From the NCBI GenBank assembly GCA_965243255.1, contig CBDEUH010000004.1:1364001-1428000 (forward strand): a DNA stretch of 64,000 nt. The letters run 5' to 3'. Within the stretch, counting starts at the first letter, position 1; every line of letters starts with the position of its first letter. Below the pieces are notes generated by a model that worked only from the letters and a program-made list of their open reading frames with translations, was not told where the DNA came from and did no database searches. The position numbers and the translations under genes were made by a program. Shown piece by piece: positions 31,215 to 38,748 of this stretch. Origin of the DNA: Bin87 sp965243255 (lineage in GTDB: Bacteria; Chloroflexota; Dehalococcoidia; Lucifugimonadales; UBA3495).

Positions 31215-32392
31215 AAGCCGCGGCTGACAATCCCGACCATCGGGCCGCTTTGCGTGGGCTGGTGAACCGGCTGGCTGGCGAGGTCGGTTTTGACCTGGTG
31301 GCCGTTGCCGGCCCCGCTGAGTTTGCCGAGGAGCGGAGCATCGCCCTGGAACGCATTGACGAGGGGATGATGGACGGGCTGCCGTGGTTCACCAAATCGC
31401 GAGTGCAGCGGGGGACCGACCCGGAGGAACTGCTGCCTGGGGCGCGTTCCATCATCTGCCTGGGCCTCAACTACTATCCCGACTCAGAGGACGGCGAAAC
31501 GGCAGGGGCCGGCCGGGTTGCCCGTTACGCCCGGGGACGGGATTACCACCGCTTGATGAAACGACGTATGCGGAGGCTGGTGACGGCGTTGGCAGAGCAT
31601 CCGATGGTGCAAGACGGGGGAACGGACGTAAGCGCCCGCTGGTTCGTGGACGATGGGCCGATGCTGGACCGGGCGGCCGCCGTGCGCGCCGGGCTGGGCT
31701 GGTTCGGCAAGAACGGCAACGTACTGAACTCGACGTTTGGCTCCTGGCTGCTGCTGGGGCAGATTATCACCGACCTGGCGCTGACACCAGACGCTCCGCT
31801 GTTGAAGAGTTGTGGCCAATGTACCCGCTGCATGCCGGCCTGCCCCACCGACGCTATCGTCGCGCCGTACGTGGTGGACAACCGGCGGTGCATCAGCTAC
31901 CTCACCATTGAGCACAGGGGGGCGATACCCCACGAGCTGCGGGCGGGCATGCGCAACTGGGTGTTCGGCTGCGACATTTGCCAGGAGGTCTGCCCGGTGA
32001 ATCGCAAGGCCAAGGCCTCGGACGACCCCAACTTCGGGCGGCGAGACCTGACGGCGGTGGACTTGATTGAACTGCTGGAAATGACCGAGGATGAGTTTCG
32101 GGCGCGGTTCGCCGGCACGCCCATGATGCGGGCCAAGTGGGCCGGGATGCAGCGGAACGCCTGCGTGGCCCTGGGTAACGTGGGGGATACATCAGCCGTA
32201 CCCGCTTTGGGTCGGGCAGTGTCCACATCCATGGGGCTGGCCCCGCTGGTACGGCAGCATGCCGCGTGGGCCTTGGGGCGAATCGGCGGGCCGGAGGCGC
32301 GAGCGGCTCTTGAATCGGCGGAGGCGACGGAGCAGGACGAGACGGCGCTATCCGAGATAGGGCAAGCCCTGGCCCGGTGGGAGAGCGGCTAG
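31211..32392 (+). CDS. queG: Epoxyqueuosine reductase QueG
   Basis: A 393-residue cobalamin- and iron-sulfur-dependent reductase that makes queuosine from epoxyqueuosine in tRNA. The N-terminal domain has FDLVAVAGPAEFAEE, WFTKSRVQRGTDPEELLPGA-type sequence and YARGRDYH; the central part has WFVDDGPMLDRAAAVRAGLG and FGKNGNVL. Two [4Fe-4S] motifs follow, CGQCTRCMPACPTDAI (~200) and CDICQEVCPVN (~255). The last 80 residues are HEAT-like (NACVALGNVGDTSAVPALGR), as in full-length QueG. GTG 31211 overlaps the dUTPase stop. Its last 4 bases overlap the convergent EVE-domain gene. Confidence 0.92.
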   Translation: MKAAADNPDHRAALRGLVNRLAGEVGFDLVAVAGPAEFAEERSIALERIDEGMMDGLPWFTKSRVQRGTDPEELLPGARSIICLGLNYYPDSEDGETAGAGRVARYARGRDYHRLMKRRMRRLVTALAEHPMVQDGGTDVSARWFVDDGPMLDRAAAVRAGLGWFGKNGNVLNSTFGSWLLLGQIITDLALTPDAPLLKSCGQCTRCMPACPTDAIVAPYVVDNRRCISYLTIEHRGAIPHELRAGMRNWVFGCDICQEVCPVNRKAKASDDPNFGRRDLTAVDLIELLEMTEDEFRARFAGTPMMRAKWAGMQRNACVALGNVGDTSAVPALGRAVSTSMGLAPLVRQHAAWALGRIGGPEARAALESAEATEQDETALSEIGQALARWESG

Positions 32393-33210
32393 TCGGAGTC
32401 TTGCTTTGGCTGGTCGGCGGGGGCGCGTCGTTTGCGGGGCCGGCCCTGATTGCGGCGGTTCCGGCCACCGGGACGGGATTTGCCGGCCGGTGAGGCGGGA
32501 GGCTCTGAATCGGATTCCGCGGGCAATGGGCCGGGCTGGGGTTCGGCCGATTGGCGGGCGGGGGCTTTTGATGGGACGGGAGCTATAGATTGGACGGGAG
32601 CTACGAGTTGACGGGTGGGGGCTTCCCGGCTTCGCGGTCCGTTGGGCTGGACCGGGGCGCGGTCGGGATTGCGTTCGGCGGCGCGGCGTCGGCGTTCCCG
32701 GAGAGCTTTGACGCGCTCCTCTTCGGCGGCGAGTTCGGCATCGATTTGCCGGATGGCTTTCTCCCGTCCGTCCCGCAGTTTGAGCATCTCGCTTTCGAGG
32801 AGGAAGAAATCGCCCTTGGACAGCAGGTGCAAGTTGCCCTGGAAAGCCAGGTACCAGTCTTCGGGGGGCCATTTCCGCAGGTATTCCAGGCGGTAGGCGA
32901 TGAGGCCGGCTTTGATGTACTGTTTCTGTTCGAGGACAATGTCGGGCTTGATGCCGATGCGCCAGGGCAACGAAGCGCGACCCTCCTTCACCCAGGGACC
33001 GGAATTCACTTCTTCATATCCCTTAGTCACCGTGGCGGTAGCGGTGAAGGCGCGAGCGCCATTAACGTAATAGATGATGCGGTCGCCGGGCTCAACGCGT
33101 TGCACCTTACGACGATATTCGGCTTTGAGGCCCTGCTGCGTAAAGCCCAGGTCACGGGCAATGTCGAAGTTCCGCTCGCTGCAATTAATCATCCAGAAGT
33201 TATGCGGCAT
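32389..33210 (-). CDS. EVE-domain (PUA-like) protein with disordered basic tail
   Basis: A 273-residue protein. Residues 1-130 form an EVE domain: MPHNFWMINCSERNFDIARD, KVQRVEPGDRIIYYVNGARAF, and WPPEDWYLAFQGNLHLLSKGDF towards its end. EVE domains bind modified bases in RNA or DNA. From about 135 a Glu/Arg-rich coiled coil (AELAAEEERVKALRERRRR) leads into 120 residues of Pro/Ala/Gln/Arg-rich sequence with repeated AP-x-x-S-x-AP units, ending in GGRNRRNQGRPRKRR. The tail should be disordered and nucleic-acid binding. I start at ATG 33210, ahead of the domain. Its promoter region is shared with the thiolase-like operon. Function unknown. Confidence 0.72.
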   Translation of the reverse strand: MPHNFWMINCSERNFDIARDLGFTQQGLKAEYRRKVQRVEPGDRIIYYVNGARAFTATATVTKGYEEVNSGPWVKEGRASLPWRIGIKPDIVLEQKQYIKAGLIAYRLEYLRKWPPEDWYLAFQGNLHLLSKGDFFLLESEMLKLRDGREKAIRQIDAELAAEEERVKALRERRRRAAERNPDRAPVQPNGPRSREAPTRQLVAPVQSIAPVPSKAPARQSAEPQPGPLPAESDSEPPASPAGKSRPGGRNRRNQGRPRKRRAPADQPKQDSD

Positions 33211-33255
33211 AGCTCTAATCCGGTGGGATGAAGGGCGCATCCGTAAAATTAGGTC

Positions 33256-33264
33256 ATTTTAGCA
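33256..33264 (-). promoter_or_regulatory. Extended -10 of the EVE-domain gene
   Basis: On the minus strand TGC-TAAAAT (33264-33256), 46 bases ahead of ATG 33210. No good -35 is seen. Confidence 0.4.
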
Positions 33265-33294
33265 CAGGAAAGAGCAGCGGGGCCGCCGGGGCAA

Positions 33295-33323
33295 TTGCCG
33301 CCGGGCGGGTAATGTTGTACCAT
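33295..33323 (+). promoter_or_regulatory. Promoter of the thiolase-like operon
   Basis: TTGCCG (33295-33300), a 17-base spacer and TACCAT (33318-33323), 72 bases before ATG 33396. Confidence 0.45.
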
Positions 33324-33395
33324 CATCGGCGCTGTTTTGGCGTAACCGGCATCAGTTTGACGGGCCGAACGAGATGCCAAACCGGGAGTGAACAT

Positions 33396-34571
33396 ATGGC
33401 CAGCACCGCACAACGGGAACGCGACATCGCCATCGTGGGAGTCGCCGAGTCAGACGTAATGGGCACGGTGCCCGACAAATCCTCGCTACAGCACCATGCG
33501 GAGGCGGCGTACAACGCCTTGGAGGATGCCGGGCTGTCCCTGGGCGACGTGAACGGCCTGATGACCGCGGGGTTCAGCACGCTGGTCACCGCTGAGTACT
33601 TCGGGCTGGAGCCCTCTTTCACGGACAACACTTCCGTGGGCGGTTCTTCCTTTGTCATCCACGTGGCCCACGCCGCTGCGGCCATCCGGGCCGGCTACTG
33701 CGACACGGTGCTGATTACCCACGGGCAGGCGGGACGCTCCACGCGCGCGCCGGTGCCGCCAGACCGGAACCTGCCGGTGGCGCAGTACGAGACGCCCTAC
33801 GGGATGATTGGTCAGCCCATCAACTACGCCATGGCCTGCACCCGCTATATGCACGAGTATGGGGAAGAACGGACCCGGCAGGCGCTGGCGGAAATCGCCG
33901 TTTCCACCCGCAAGTGGGCCAACCTGAATCCGGTGGCGTATATGCACGAAACGCCGATGTCCTTTGACGACTACCACAATTCGCGCTGGGTGGCCTGGCC
34001 CTTTCACCTGTTCGACTGCTGCCTGGTTACCGACTCGGGGGCGGCCATCATCGTAACGACGGCGGAGAAGGCGCAGAATTGCAAGAAGGAGCCGGTGTGG
34101 GTGCTGGGCGCGGCCGAAGGGCACGACCATAACCTCATCAGCTTTATGCCGAACCATACGTCCACCTGGTCGCGGGAGACCGGGCCGCGTGCGCTGGAAC
34201 GGGCGGGCCTGACCCACGCCGACATCGACCACACGATGATTTACGACTCGTTCACCTATACCACGCTGGTTACCCTGGAGGGACTGGGGTTCTGCGGGCC
34301 GGGTGAAGGGCCGGACTTCGTAGCCGACCAGCGCACCGCGCCCGGCGGGGACTTCGCGCTGAACACCAACGGCGGCGGCCTGTCCTACTCTCACCCCGGC
34401 ATGTACGGCAGCTTCCTGCTGGTGGAGGCGGTACGGCAGCTGCGAGGCGAGTGCGACGAGCGCCAGGTGTATCGCAAGGGGTCGTCGGACCAGCCGGCCG
34501 CCACGAGCATCGTGAACGGCACGGGCGGTTCGCTGTCTTCAACCGGAACGGTGGTGCTGGCGACGGGTTAG
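33396..34571 (+). CDS. Thiolase-like protein (acetyl-CoA acetyltransferase family) without the nucleophilic Cys
   Basis: A 391-residue thiolase-fold protein of the SCP2-thiolase/DitF-like group. After the N-terminal DIAIVGVAESDVMG, the position of the acylated Cys reads TSVGGSSFVIHVAHAAAAI (~75-93), with Ser in place of Cys. The second half retains IYDSFTYTTLVTLEGLGFCG and NTNGGGLSYSHPGMYGSF, the His loop near 335. Many relatives in this subfamily share the Ser, and some need a DUF35-type partner; none is adjacent. ATG 33396 has GGGAGTG upstream. It is first in an operon with a YchF-like GTPase and an acetyltransferase. Activity is uncertain: condensation, thiolysis or aldolase-type chemistry are all possible. 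Confidence 0.78.
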   Translation: MASTAQRERDIAIVGVAESDVMGTVPDKSSLQHHAEAAYNALEDAGLSLGDVNGLMTAGFSTLVTAEYFGLEPSFTDNTSVGGSSFVIHVAHAAAAIRAGYCDTVLITHGQAGRSTRAPVPPDRNLPVAQYETPYGMIGQPINYAMACTRYMHEYGEERTRQALAEIAVSTRKWANLNPVAYMHETPMSFDDYHNSRWVAWPFHLFDCCLVTDSGAAIIVTTAEKAQNCKKEPVWVLGAAEGHDHNLISFMPNHTSTWSRETGPRALERAGLTHADIDHTMIYDSFTYTTLVTLEGLGFCGPGEGPDFVADQRTAPGGDFALNTNGGGLSYSHPGMYGSFLLVEAVRQLRGECDERQVYRKGSSDQPAATSIVNGTGGSLSSTGTVVLATG

Positions 34572-34579
34572 TCCGTAAA

Positions 34580-35671
34580 ATGGACACGGTAATCATCGGC
34601 CTGCCCCAATCGGGCAAAACCACGCTGTTCAACGCGCTGACCCTGGGCAAGTCGGACGCCAGCGGCGCCTCGGGGTCGGCAACCGAGATGCACCTGGGCG
34701 TGGTGAAGGTTCCCGATTCGCGCCTGGAGAGGCTGGCGGCGGTGTATCACCCGCGCAAAGTGGTGCCGGCGGAAATCCGGTACACCGACCTGCCGGGGCC
34801 GGAGTCGATGGCGAAGTCGCAGGGCATCGGCGGTCGTTACCGCAATATATTGCAATCGGCCACGGCCTTTCTGGTGGTGGTGCGCGCCTTCAACAGCGAT
34901 TCGGTTCCGCATCCCACCGGGGAAGTGAATCCGGCGAAGGATCTGGAAACCATGCTCAGCGAGCTGGCTTTCGCCGACCTGGAAGTGCTGGAACGGGCGT
35001 CAACGCGGCTGGCCGACCAGATGAACAAGACCAAGCCGGCAGATCGACCGATGGCGATTCGGCACAGGGACGCGGTGGAAAAAGCCAGGGCAGGGCTGGA
35101 GCGCGGCATACCGGTGCGGCTGCAAGCCTTCACCGATTCCGAGCGGGCCGTACTGGTGAACTACCAACTGCTGACCGACAAGAACGTTATCACAGTTTTC
35201 AACACCGACGAGGACGGCGAGGCCATCCGCATTGCGGACCTTGACGTTGACGCCGACCTGGTGCGCGGGGTCGGCGAGGTGAGCATCAGCGCGCGCATTG
35301 AGGCCGAACTGGCGATGATGGACGCGGACGAGGCGGCGGAGTTTCGCGTAGACCTGGAACTGGGCGAATCGGCGACGTCGCAGGTGATTCGGGCCAGCTA
35401 CGATACGCTGGGGCTGGTTTCCTTCCTGACCGTGGGTGACGATGAAGTGCGCGCCTGGAGCGTGCCGGGGGGCGTTCCGGCGGTGGATGCGGCCGGCGTC
35501 ATCCATACCGACTTCACCAGGGGGTTCATCCGCGCGGAGGTTATCGCTTACGACGACTTTTCCGCCTGCGGCAGCATGGCCCAGGGACGGAAGGAAGGGC
35601 TGCTGCGTTCGGAGGGGAAGACCTATCCGGTGCGGGACGGCGACATCATCAACTTCCTGGTCAATACCTGA
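34580..35671 (+). CDS. YchF/OLA1-related ATPase/GTPase
   Basis: A 363-residue TRAFAC P-loop protein of the Obg/YchF group. The P-loop is GLPQSGKTTLFNAL (YchF usually GLPNVGKST), G3 is TDLPGPE and the G4 position reads FNTDEDGE, resembling the NxxE of YchF that favours ATP over GTP. The C-terminal TGS-like domain is very well conserved: SFLTVGDDEVRAWSVPGG, GVIHTDFTRGFIRAEVIAYD and the closing VRDGDIINFLVN. The altered P-loop suggests a divergent paralogue of YchF. ATG 34580 lies 8 bases after the thiolase-like stop without a clear ribosome binding site. The GNAT gene overlaps its stop by one base. Confidence 0.85.
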   Translation: MDTVIIGLPQSGKTTLFNALTLGKSDASGASGSATEMHLGVVKVPDSRLERLAAVYHPRKVVPAEIRYTDLPGPESMAKSQGIGGRYRNILQSATAFLVVVRAFNSDSVPHPTGEVNPAKDLETMLSELAFADLEVLERASTRLADQMNKTKPADRPMAIRHRDAVEKARAGLERGIPVRLQAFTDSERAVLVNYQLLTDKNVITVFNTDEDGEAIRIADLDVDADLVRGVGEVSISARIEAELAMMDADEAAEFRVDLELGESATSQVIRASYDTLGLVSFLTVGDDEVRAWSVPGGVPAVDAAGVIHTDFTRGFIRAEVIAYDDFSACGSMAQGRKEGLLRSEGKTYPVRDGDIINFLVNT

Positions 35672-36177
35672 TGCTGGACATCCGCCTGTACCGCCCCAGA
35701 GACTATGAAGCCGTGCGGGAGCTTTTTTCCCACGCGCAGGACGACTTCGTCCAGAGCTATTTGCACTCGGAAGAGGCGCGGGAGGATTTCAACGACTATG
35801 TTGAGGGGGCGCTGACCCGGGACCTGGCGGACATCCAGCGCAGCTACCTGGAGCATCCGGGCAGCAACTTCTGGGTGGCGGAGCAGGACGGTGAAACGGT
35901 GGGCTGCATCGGCGCGTATCAGCGGGGGCACGAAGACGTGGAAATCCGACGGCTGGCCGTGCATCGCGACGCCCGGCGGCATGGCATAGCGTCTCAACTG
36001 CTGGACCATGCCGAAGCCTTCGCTCGGGACGTTGGCTACGCGCGCACCATTGCCTGGACGTATAACCACATGCCGGGAGCCATCGCGTTCCTGCGGGGCC
36101 GGGGTTACCATCTGGAGGAGGAGCACGCTTTTCCCCACACCAGCCTCACGCTGTACCTGTACGGGCTGGAATTGTAG
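35671..36177 (+). CDS. GNAT-family N-acetyltransferase
   Basis: A 168-residue Gcn5-related acetyltransferase. Strand beta4 WVAEQDGETVGCIGAYQ and the motif A segment RRLAVHRDARRHGIASQLLD (~95-115), with the acetyl-CoA loop R-R-H-G-I-A, are clear, followed by ARTIAWTYNHMPGAIAFLRGRGY. The N-terminal half before beta4 is longer than in RimI and would shape the acceptor site. Substrate unknown. It overlaps the stop of the YchF-like gene by one base and is the last gene of that operon; no terminator hairpin is evident before the SAM riboswitch promoter. Confidence 0.85.
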   Translation: MLDIRLYRPRDYEAVRELFSHAQDDFVQSYLHSEEAREDFNDYVEGALTRDLADIQRSYLEHPGSNFWVAEQDGETVGCIGAYQRGHEDVEIRRLAVHRDARRHGIASQLLDHAEAFARDVGYARTIAWTYNHMPGAIAFLRGRGYHLEEEHAFPHTSLTLYLYGLEL

Positions 36178-36228
36178 CCCCGCAAGCAGGAAACCCAGTC
36201 CCGGAGGGCGCCGGGAATCGTAATCAAT

Positions 36229-36257
36229 TTGACAAAATCGGGCATTGGCGGTAGCAT
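36229..36257 (+). promoter_or_regulatory. Promoter of the SAM-cycle operon
   Basis: TTGACA (36229-36234), a 17-base spacer and TAGCAT (36252-36257), starting transcription about 28 bases before the riboswitch. It is identical in both hexamers to the lexA promoter. Confidence 0.7.
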
Positions 36258-36291
36258 AGATAACGATTAACAAGCGTGAAATTTGCTGGAA

Positions 36292-36436
36292 CCCTTATCC
36301 AGACAGGCGGAGGGAACGGCCCTGTGAAGCCTGGCAACCAATCTCGCTCACCCAGTGAGATCAGGTGCTAATTCCGGCGTCCCGCACCTAGCGTCGCGTT
36401 GCGACAGGAAGGTGGCGGTATGACGAAAGATGAGGG
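36292..36436 (+). ncRNA. SAM-I (S-box) riboswitch
   Basis: The conserved S-box core is plain: CCCTTATC (36292-36299) pairs as P1 with GATGAGGG (36429-36436); between them are AGGCGGAGGGAACGGCCC, GAAGCCTGGCAACCA, AGGTGCTAATTCC and GACGAAAGATGAG. It senses S-adenosylmethionine. Downstream, GGGGAG (36434-36439) can pair with CTCTCC (36455-36460) as an antiterminator that competes with both P1 and the terminator, so SAM binding should shut off the operon. Confidence 0.95.
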
Positions 36437-36452
36437 GAGTACTGTACCGATG

Positions 36453-36485
36453 GGCTCTCCCGGCGTGGGTGGGCCTTTATTTTTT
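36453..36485 (+). terminator. Riboswitch-controlled intrinsic terminator
   Basis: GGCTCTCCC (36453-36461) pairs with GGGTGGGCC (36467-36475) with one wobble and one mismatch, loop GGCGT, followed by TTTATTTTTT (36476-36485). The mtnA start codon comes only five bases later. Confidence 0.8.
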
Positions 36486-36490
36486 GCCCT

Positions 36491-37534
36491 ATGAGCGAAA
36501 TCCGACCTATCAACTGGACTGGAAGCAGCCTCCAGTTGCTTGACCAGACGCTGCTGCCGCACGAGCAGACAACGGTCAACATCACCGACTATCGCAACGC
36601 CGCCGCTGCCATCACAGAGATGCGCGTGCGCGGCGCCCCGGCGATCGGCGTTACCGCCGCCTACGCCATGGTGCTGGCCGCCGCCGAGTTGCAATCGCGG
36701 GAGCGCGACCACTTCATCGGCGCGCTGCGACAGGCCGGCGCACACGTGGCGGAGGCTCGACCCACTGCCGTGAACCTGGGCTGGGCCGTGCGCCGGATGC
36801 TGCGGGTGGCCGAGGCAGAGCCAGACCCCGGCAGCATCCTGCCACGCCTGGAAGCCGAGGCCCGGCGCATCCAAGAAGAGGACGAAAGCATCAACCGTCG
36901 CATCGGTGAACACGGCCGGGGGCTGATGCCGCCGGACGGGCAGGGCGTGCTGACCCACTGCAATACGGGCGCGCTGGCAACGTCGGCCTTCGGCACGGCG
37001 CTGGGGGTCATCCGGGCCGGCTGGGAGGCCGGCGGACGGTTCAAGGTTTATAACACCGAGACCCGGCCCTGGCTGCAGGGGGCACGGCTCACGTCCTGGG
37101 AGTTTCAGCAGCTGGGCATACCGGCCACGCTGATCGCCGATTCGGCAGCCGGAGTGCTGATGCGACAGGGCGACGTGTCGTGCGTGATTACCGGCGCCGA
37201 CCGGGTCGCCGCCAACGGGGACACCGCCAACAAGATCGGCACCTACACGCTGGCCGTGCTGGCGCAGGAAAACGGCATACCCTTCTACATCGCCGCGCCC
37301 ACCAGCACCGTTGACCTGGCCATCGCCCACGGCGACGACATCGCCATCGAGGAACGCCCGCAGCATGAAGTTACGGGGTATGGCGGCACACCAACGGCAC
37401 CCGAGGGCACGCCGGCTTACAATCCGGCTTTCGACGTTACGCCGCACCGTTACATCGCGGGCATTGTCACCGAGACGATGGTCTGCCGCCCGCCCTATAC
37501 CGAATCGCTGCGGCAAGCGGTAGATGCCGCGTGA
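36491..37534 (+). CDS. mtnA: S-methyl-5-thioribose-1-phosphate isomerase
   Basis: A 347-residue MtnA of the methionine salvage pathway, converting methylthioribose-1-phosphate to the ribulose form. RPINWTGSSLQLLDQTLLP opens it, MRVRGAPAIGVTAAYAM (~38) binds phosphate, THCNTGALATSAFGTALGVI (~155) contains the catalytic Cys, and GADRVAANGDTANKIGTY (~236) the catalytic Asp. ATG 36491 is the only sensible start, yet only GCCCT separates it from the terminator T-run, so there is no ribosome binding site. It is first in a six-gene unit mtnA, arylsulfotransferase-like, mtnP, rhodanese, ahcY, metK under the SAM-I riboswitch. Confidence 0.94.
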   Translation: MSEIRPINWTGSSLQLLDQTLLPHEQTTVNITDYRNAAAAITEMRVRGAPAIGVTAAYAMVLAAAELQSRERDHFIGALRQAGAHVAEARPTAVNLGWAVRRMLRVAEAEPDPGSILPRLEAEARRIQEEDESINRRIGEHGRGLMPPDGQGVLTHCNTGALATSAFGTALGVIRAGWEAGGRFKVYNTETRPWLQGARLTSWEFQQLGIPATLIADSAAGVLMRQGDVSCVITGADRVAANGDTANKIGTYTLAVLAQENGIPFYIAAPTSTVDLAIAHGDDIAIEERPQHEVTGYGGTPTAPEGTPAYNPAFDVTPHRYIAGIVTETMVCRPPYTESLRQAVDAA

Positions 37535-37551
37535 CCCATCCCATCCCCTGG

Positions 37552-37596
37552 ATTCCCGCTTGCGCGGGAATGACGGGAGAAGGGGCGGGAATGACG
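37552..37596. repeat. REP-like palindrome, copy 2
   Basis: ATTCCCGC (37552-37559), loop TTGC, GCGGGAAT (37564-37571), then ATGACGGG and a further GGGAATGACG 21 bases on. It lies between mtnA and the arylsulfotransferase-like gene, inside the transcription unit. Confidence 0.75.
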
Positions 37597-37621
37597 ACCA
37601 AAGTGACTAACAGAAGTACCG

Positions 37622-38716
37622 ATGACCATTGACTCACAAACTCGCCGCCGCATCGCCCGCACCGGCCTGACTGCTCACGACCCGGCGCAGGCCAGCCCCG
37701 GCTATACCCTCTACGCGCCGATGTCCGGCAAGGGGGAAGTTTATCTGCTGGACTGCAACGGCGAGGTAGCCCATCAGTGGCAGCTGCCCTATCCGCCGGG
37801 GTTGTACGGCTATCTGCTGCCCAACGGCAACCTGTTCTACGGCGGGAAGGTGCGGGACGATGGCGGCTGGGACGTCTTTGAGGCGATGAAGCGGTTCAAG
37901 GGCGGCGTGATGCTGGAAGTGGACTGGGACGGCAACATCGTCTGGGAGCATCGGGACCGATACCATCACCACGACGCCCGGCGGACGGCATCGGGCGGCT
38001 GCCTGTACATGACGGTGGAGCGGATGGACGACGGGCAAGCCGCGCAGGTTCGGGGCGGGCAGCCCGGCAGCGACGCCGGCGGTATGTGGGCTGACGTGCT
38101 CGTGGAGGTGGACGCCGACGGCAACCGGGTGTGGGAGTGGCATGCCGCCGAGCATCTTGATCCGAGCCGGCACGTGATCACCTTCAACGACCTGCGGGAC
38201 GAGTGGAGCCACGGCAACACCGTCGTGCCGCTGGCGGATGATCGGGTGATGTTCAGCTTCCGCAACATCTCCACCGTGGGAATCATCGACAGGGGCAGCG
38301 GCAACATCGTGTGGCAGGTTGGGGACGACGTGTTGGCGCAGCAGCATGACCCGTCAATGCTGGACAACGGGAACGTGCTGATTTACGACAACGGGTCCCA
38401 CAGCCGGCACAATCCGATGCCGGCGTCGCGGGTCATCGAGATGAACCCGCCCAGCAACGAAATCGTCTGGGAGTACCGGGACAATCCGCCCTTCAACTTC
38501 TTCAGCGCGTACATATCCGGGGCGCGGCGGCTGCGCAACGGCAACACGCTGATAACCGAGGGACACTTCGGGCGGATCTTCCAGGTAACGCCGTCGGGTG
38601 AGGTGGTGTGGGAATACATCAACCCGCATTTCGCGCCCAACGAGCAGGGGTACGTGGTCAACAGCGTTTTTCGGGCGACCCACTACCTGCCGGATGAGAT
38701 ACCGCAACTGAACTGA
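37622..38716 (+). CDS. Arylsulfotransferase (ASST)-like beta-propeller protein
   Basis: A 364-residue protein of the arylsulfotransferase family. Repeating propeller blades are visible: VYLLDCNGEVAHQWQLP, LLPNGNLFYGG, MLEVDWDGNIVWEH, LVEVDADGNRVWEWH, IIDRGSGNIVWQVG, the signature QHDPSMLDNGNVLIYDNG (~240), VIEMNPPSNEIVWEY, and RRLRNGNTLITEGHFGRIFQV. His residues in YHHHDA and HGNT are placed like the family's catalytic and binding His. True ASST enzymes are secreted and move sulfate between phenols; this protein has no signal peptide. ATG 37622 has only a weak AGAAG ahead. Its place inside a SAM-cycle operon is unexpected and its role is unknown. Confidence 0.82.
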   Translation: MTIDSQTRRRIARTGLTAHDPAQASPGYTLYAPMSGKGEVYLLDCNGEVAHQWQLPYPPGLYGYLLPNGNLFYGGKVRDDGGWDVFEAMKRFKGGVMLEVDWDGNIVWEHRDRYHHHDARRTASGGCLYMTVERMDDGQAAQVRGGQPGSDAGGMWADVLVEVDADGNRVWEWHAAEHLDPSRHVITFNDLRDEWSHGNTVVPLADDRVMFSFRNISTVGIIDRGSGNIVWQVGDDVLAQQHDPSMLDNGNVLIYDNGSHSRHNPMPASRVIEMNPPSNEIVWEYRDNPPFNFFSAYISGARRLRNGNTLITEGHFGRIFQVTPSGEVVWEYINPHFAPNEQGYVVNSVFRATHYLPDEIPQLN

Positions 38717-38748
38717 ATTCATCAACGTTTACCAAGGAACCACCACCA

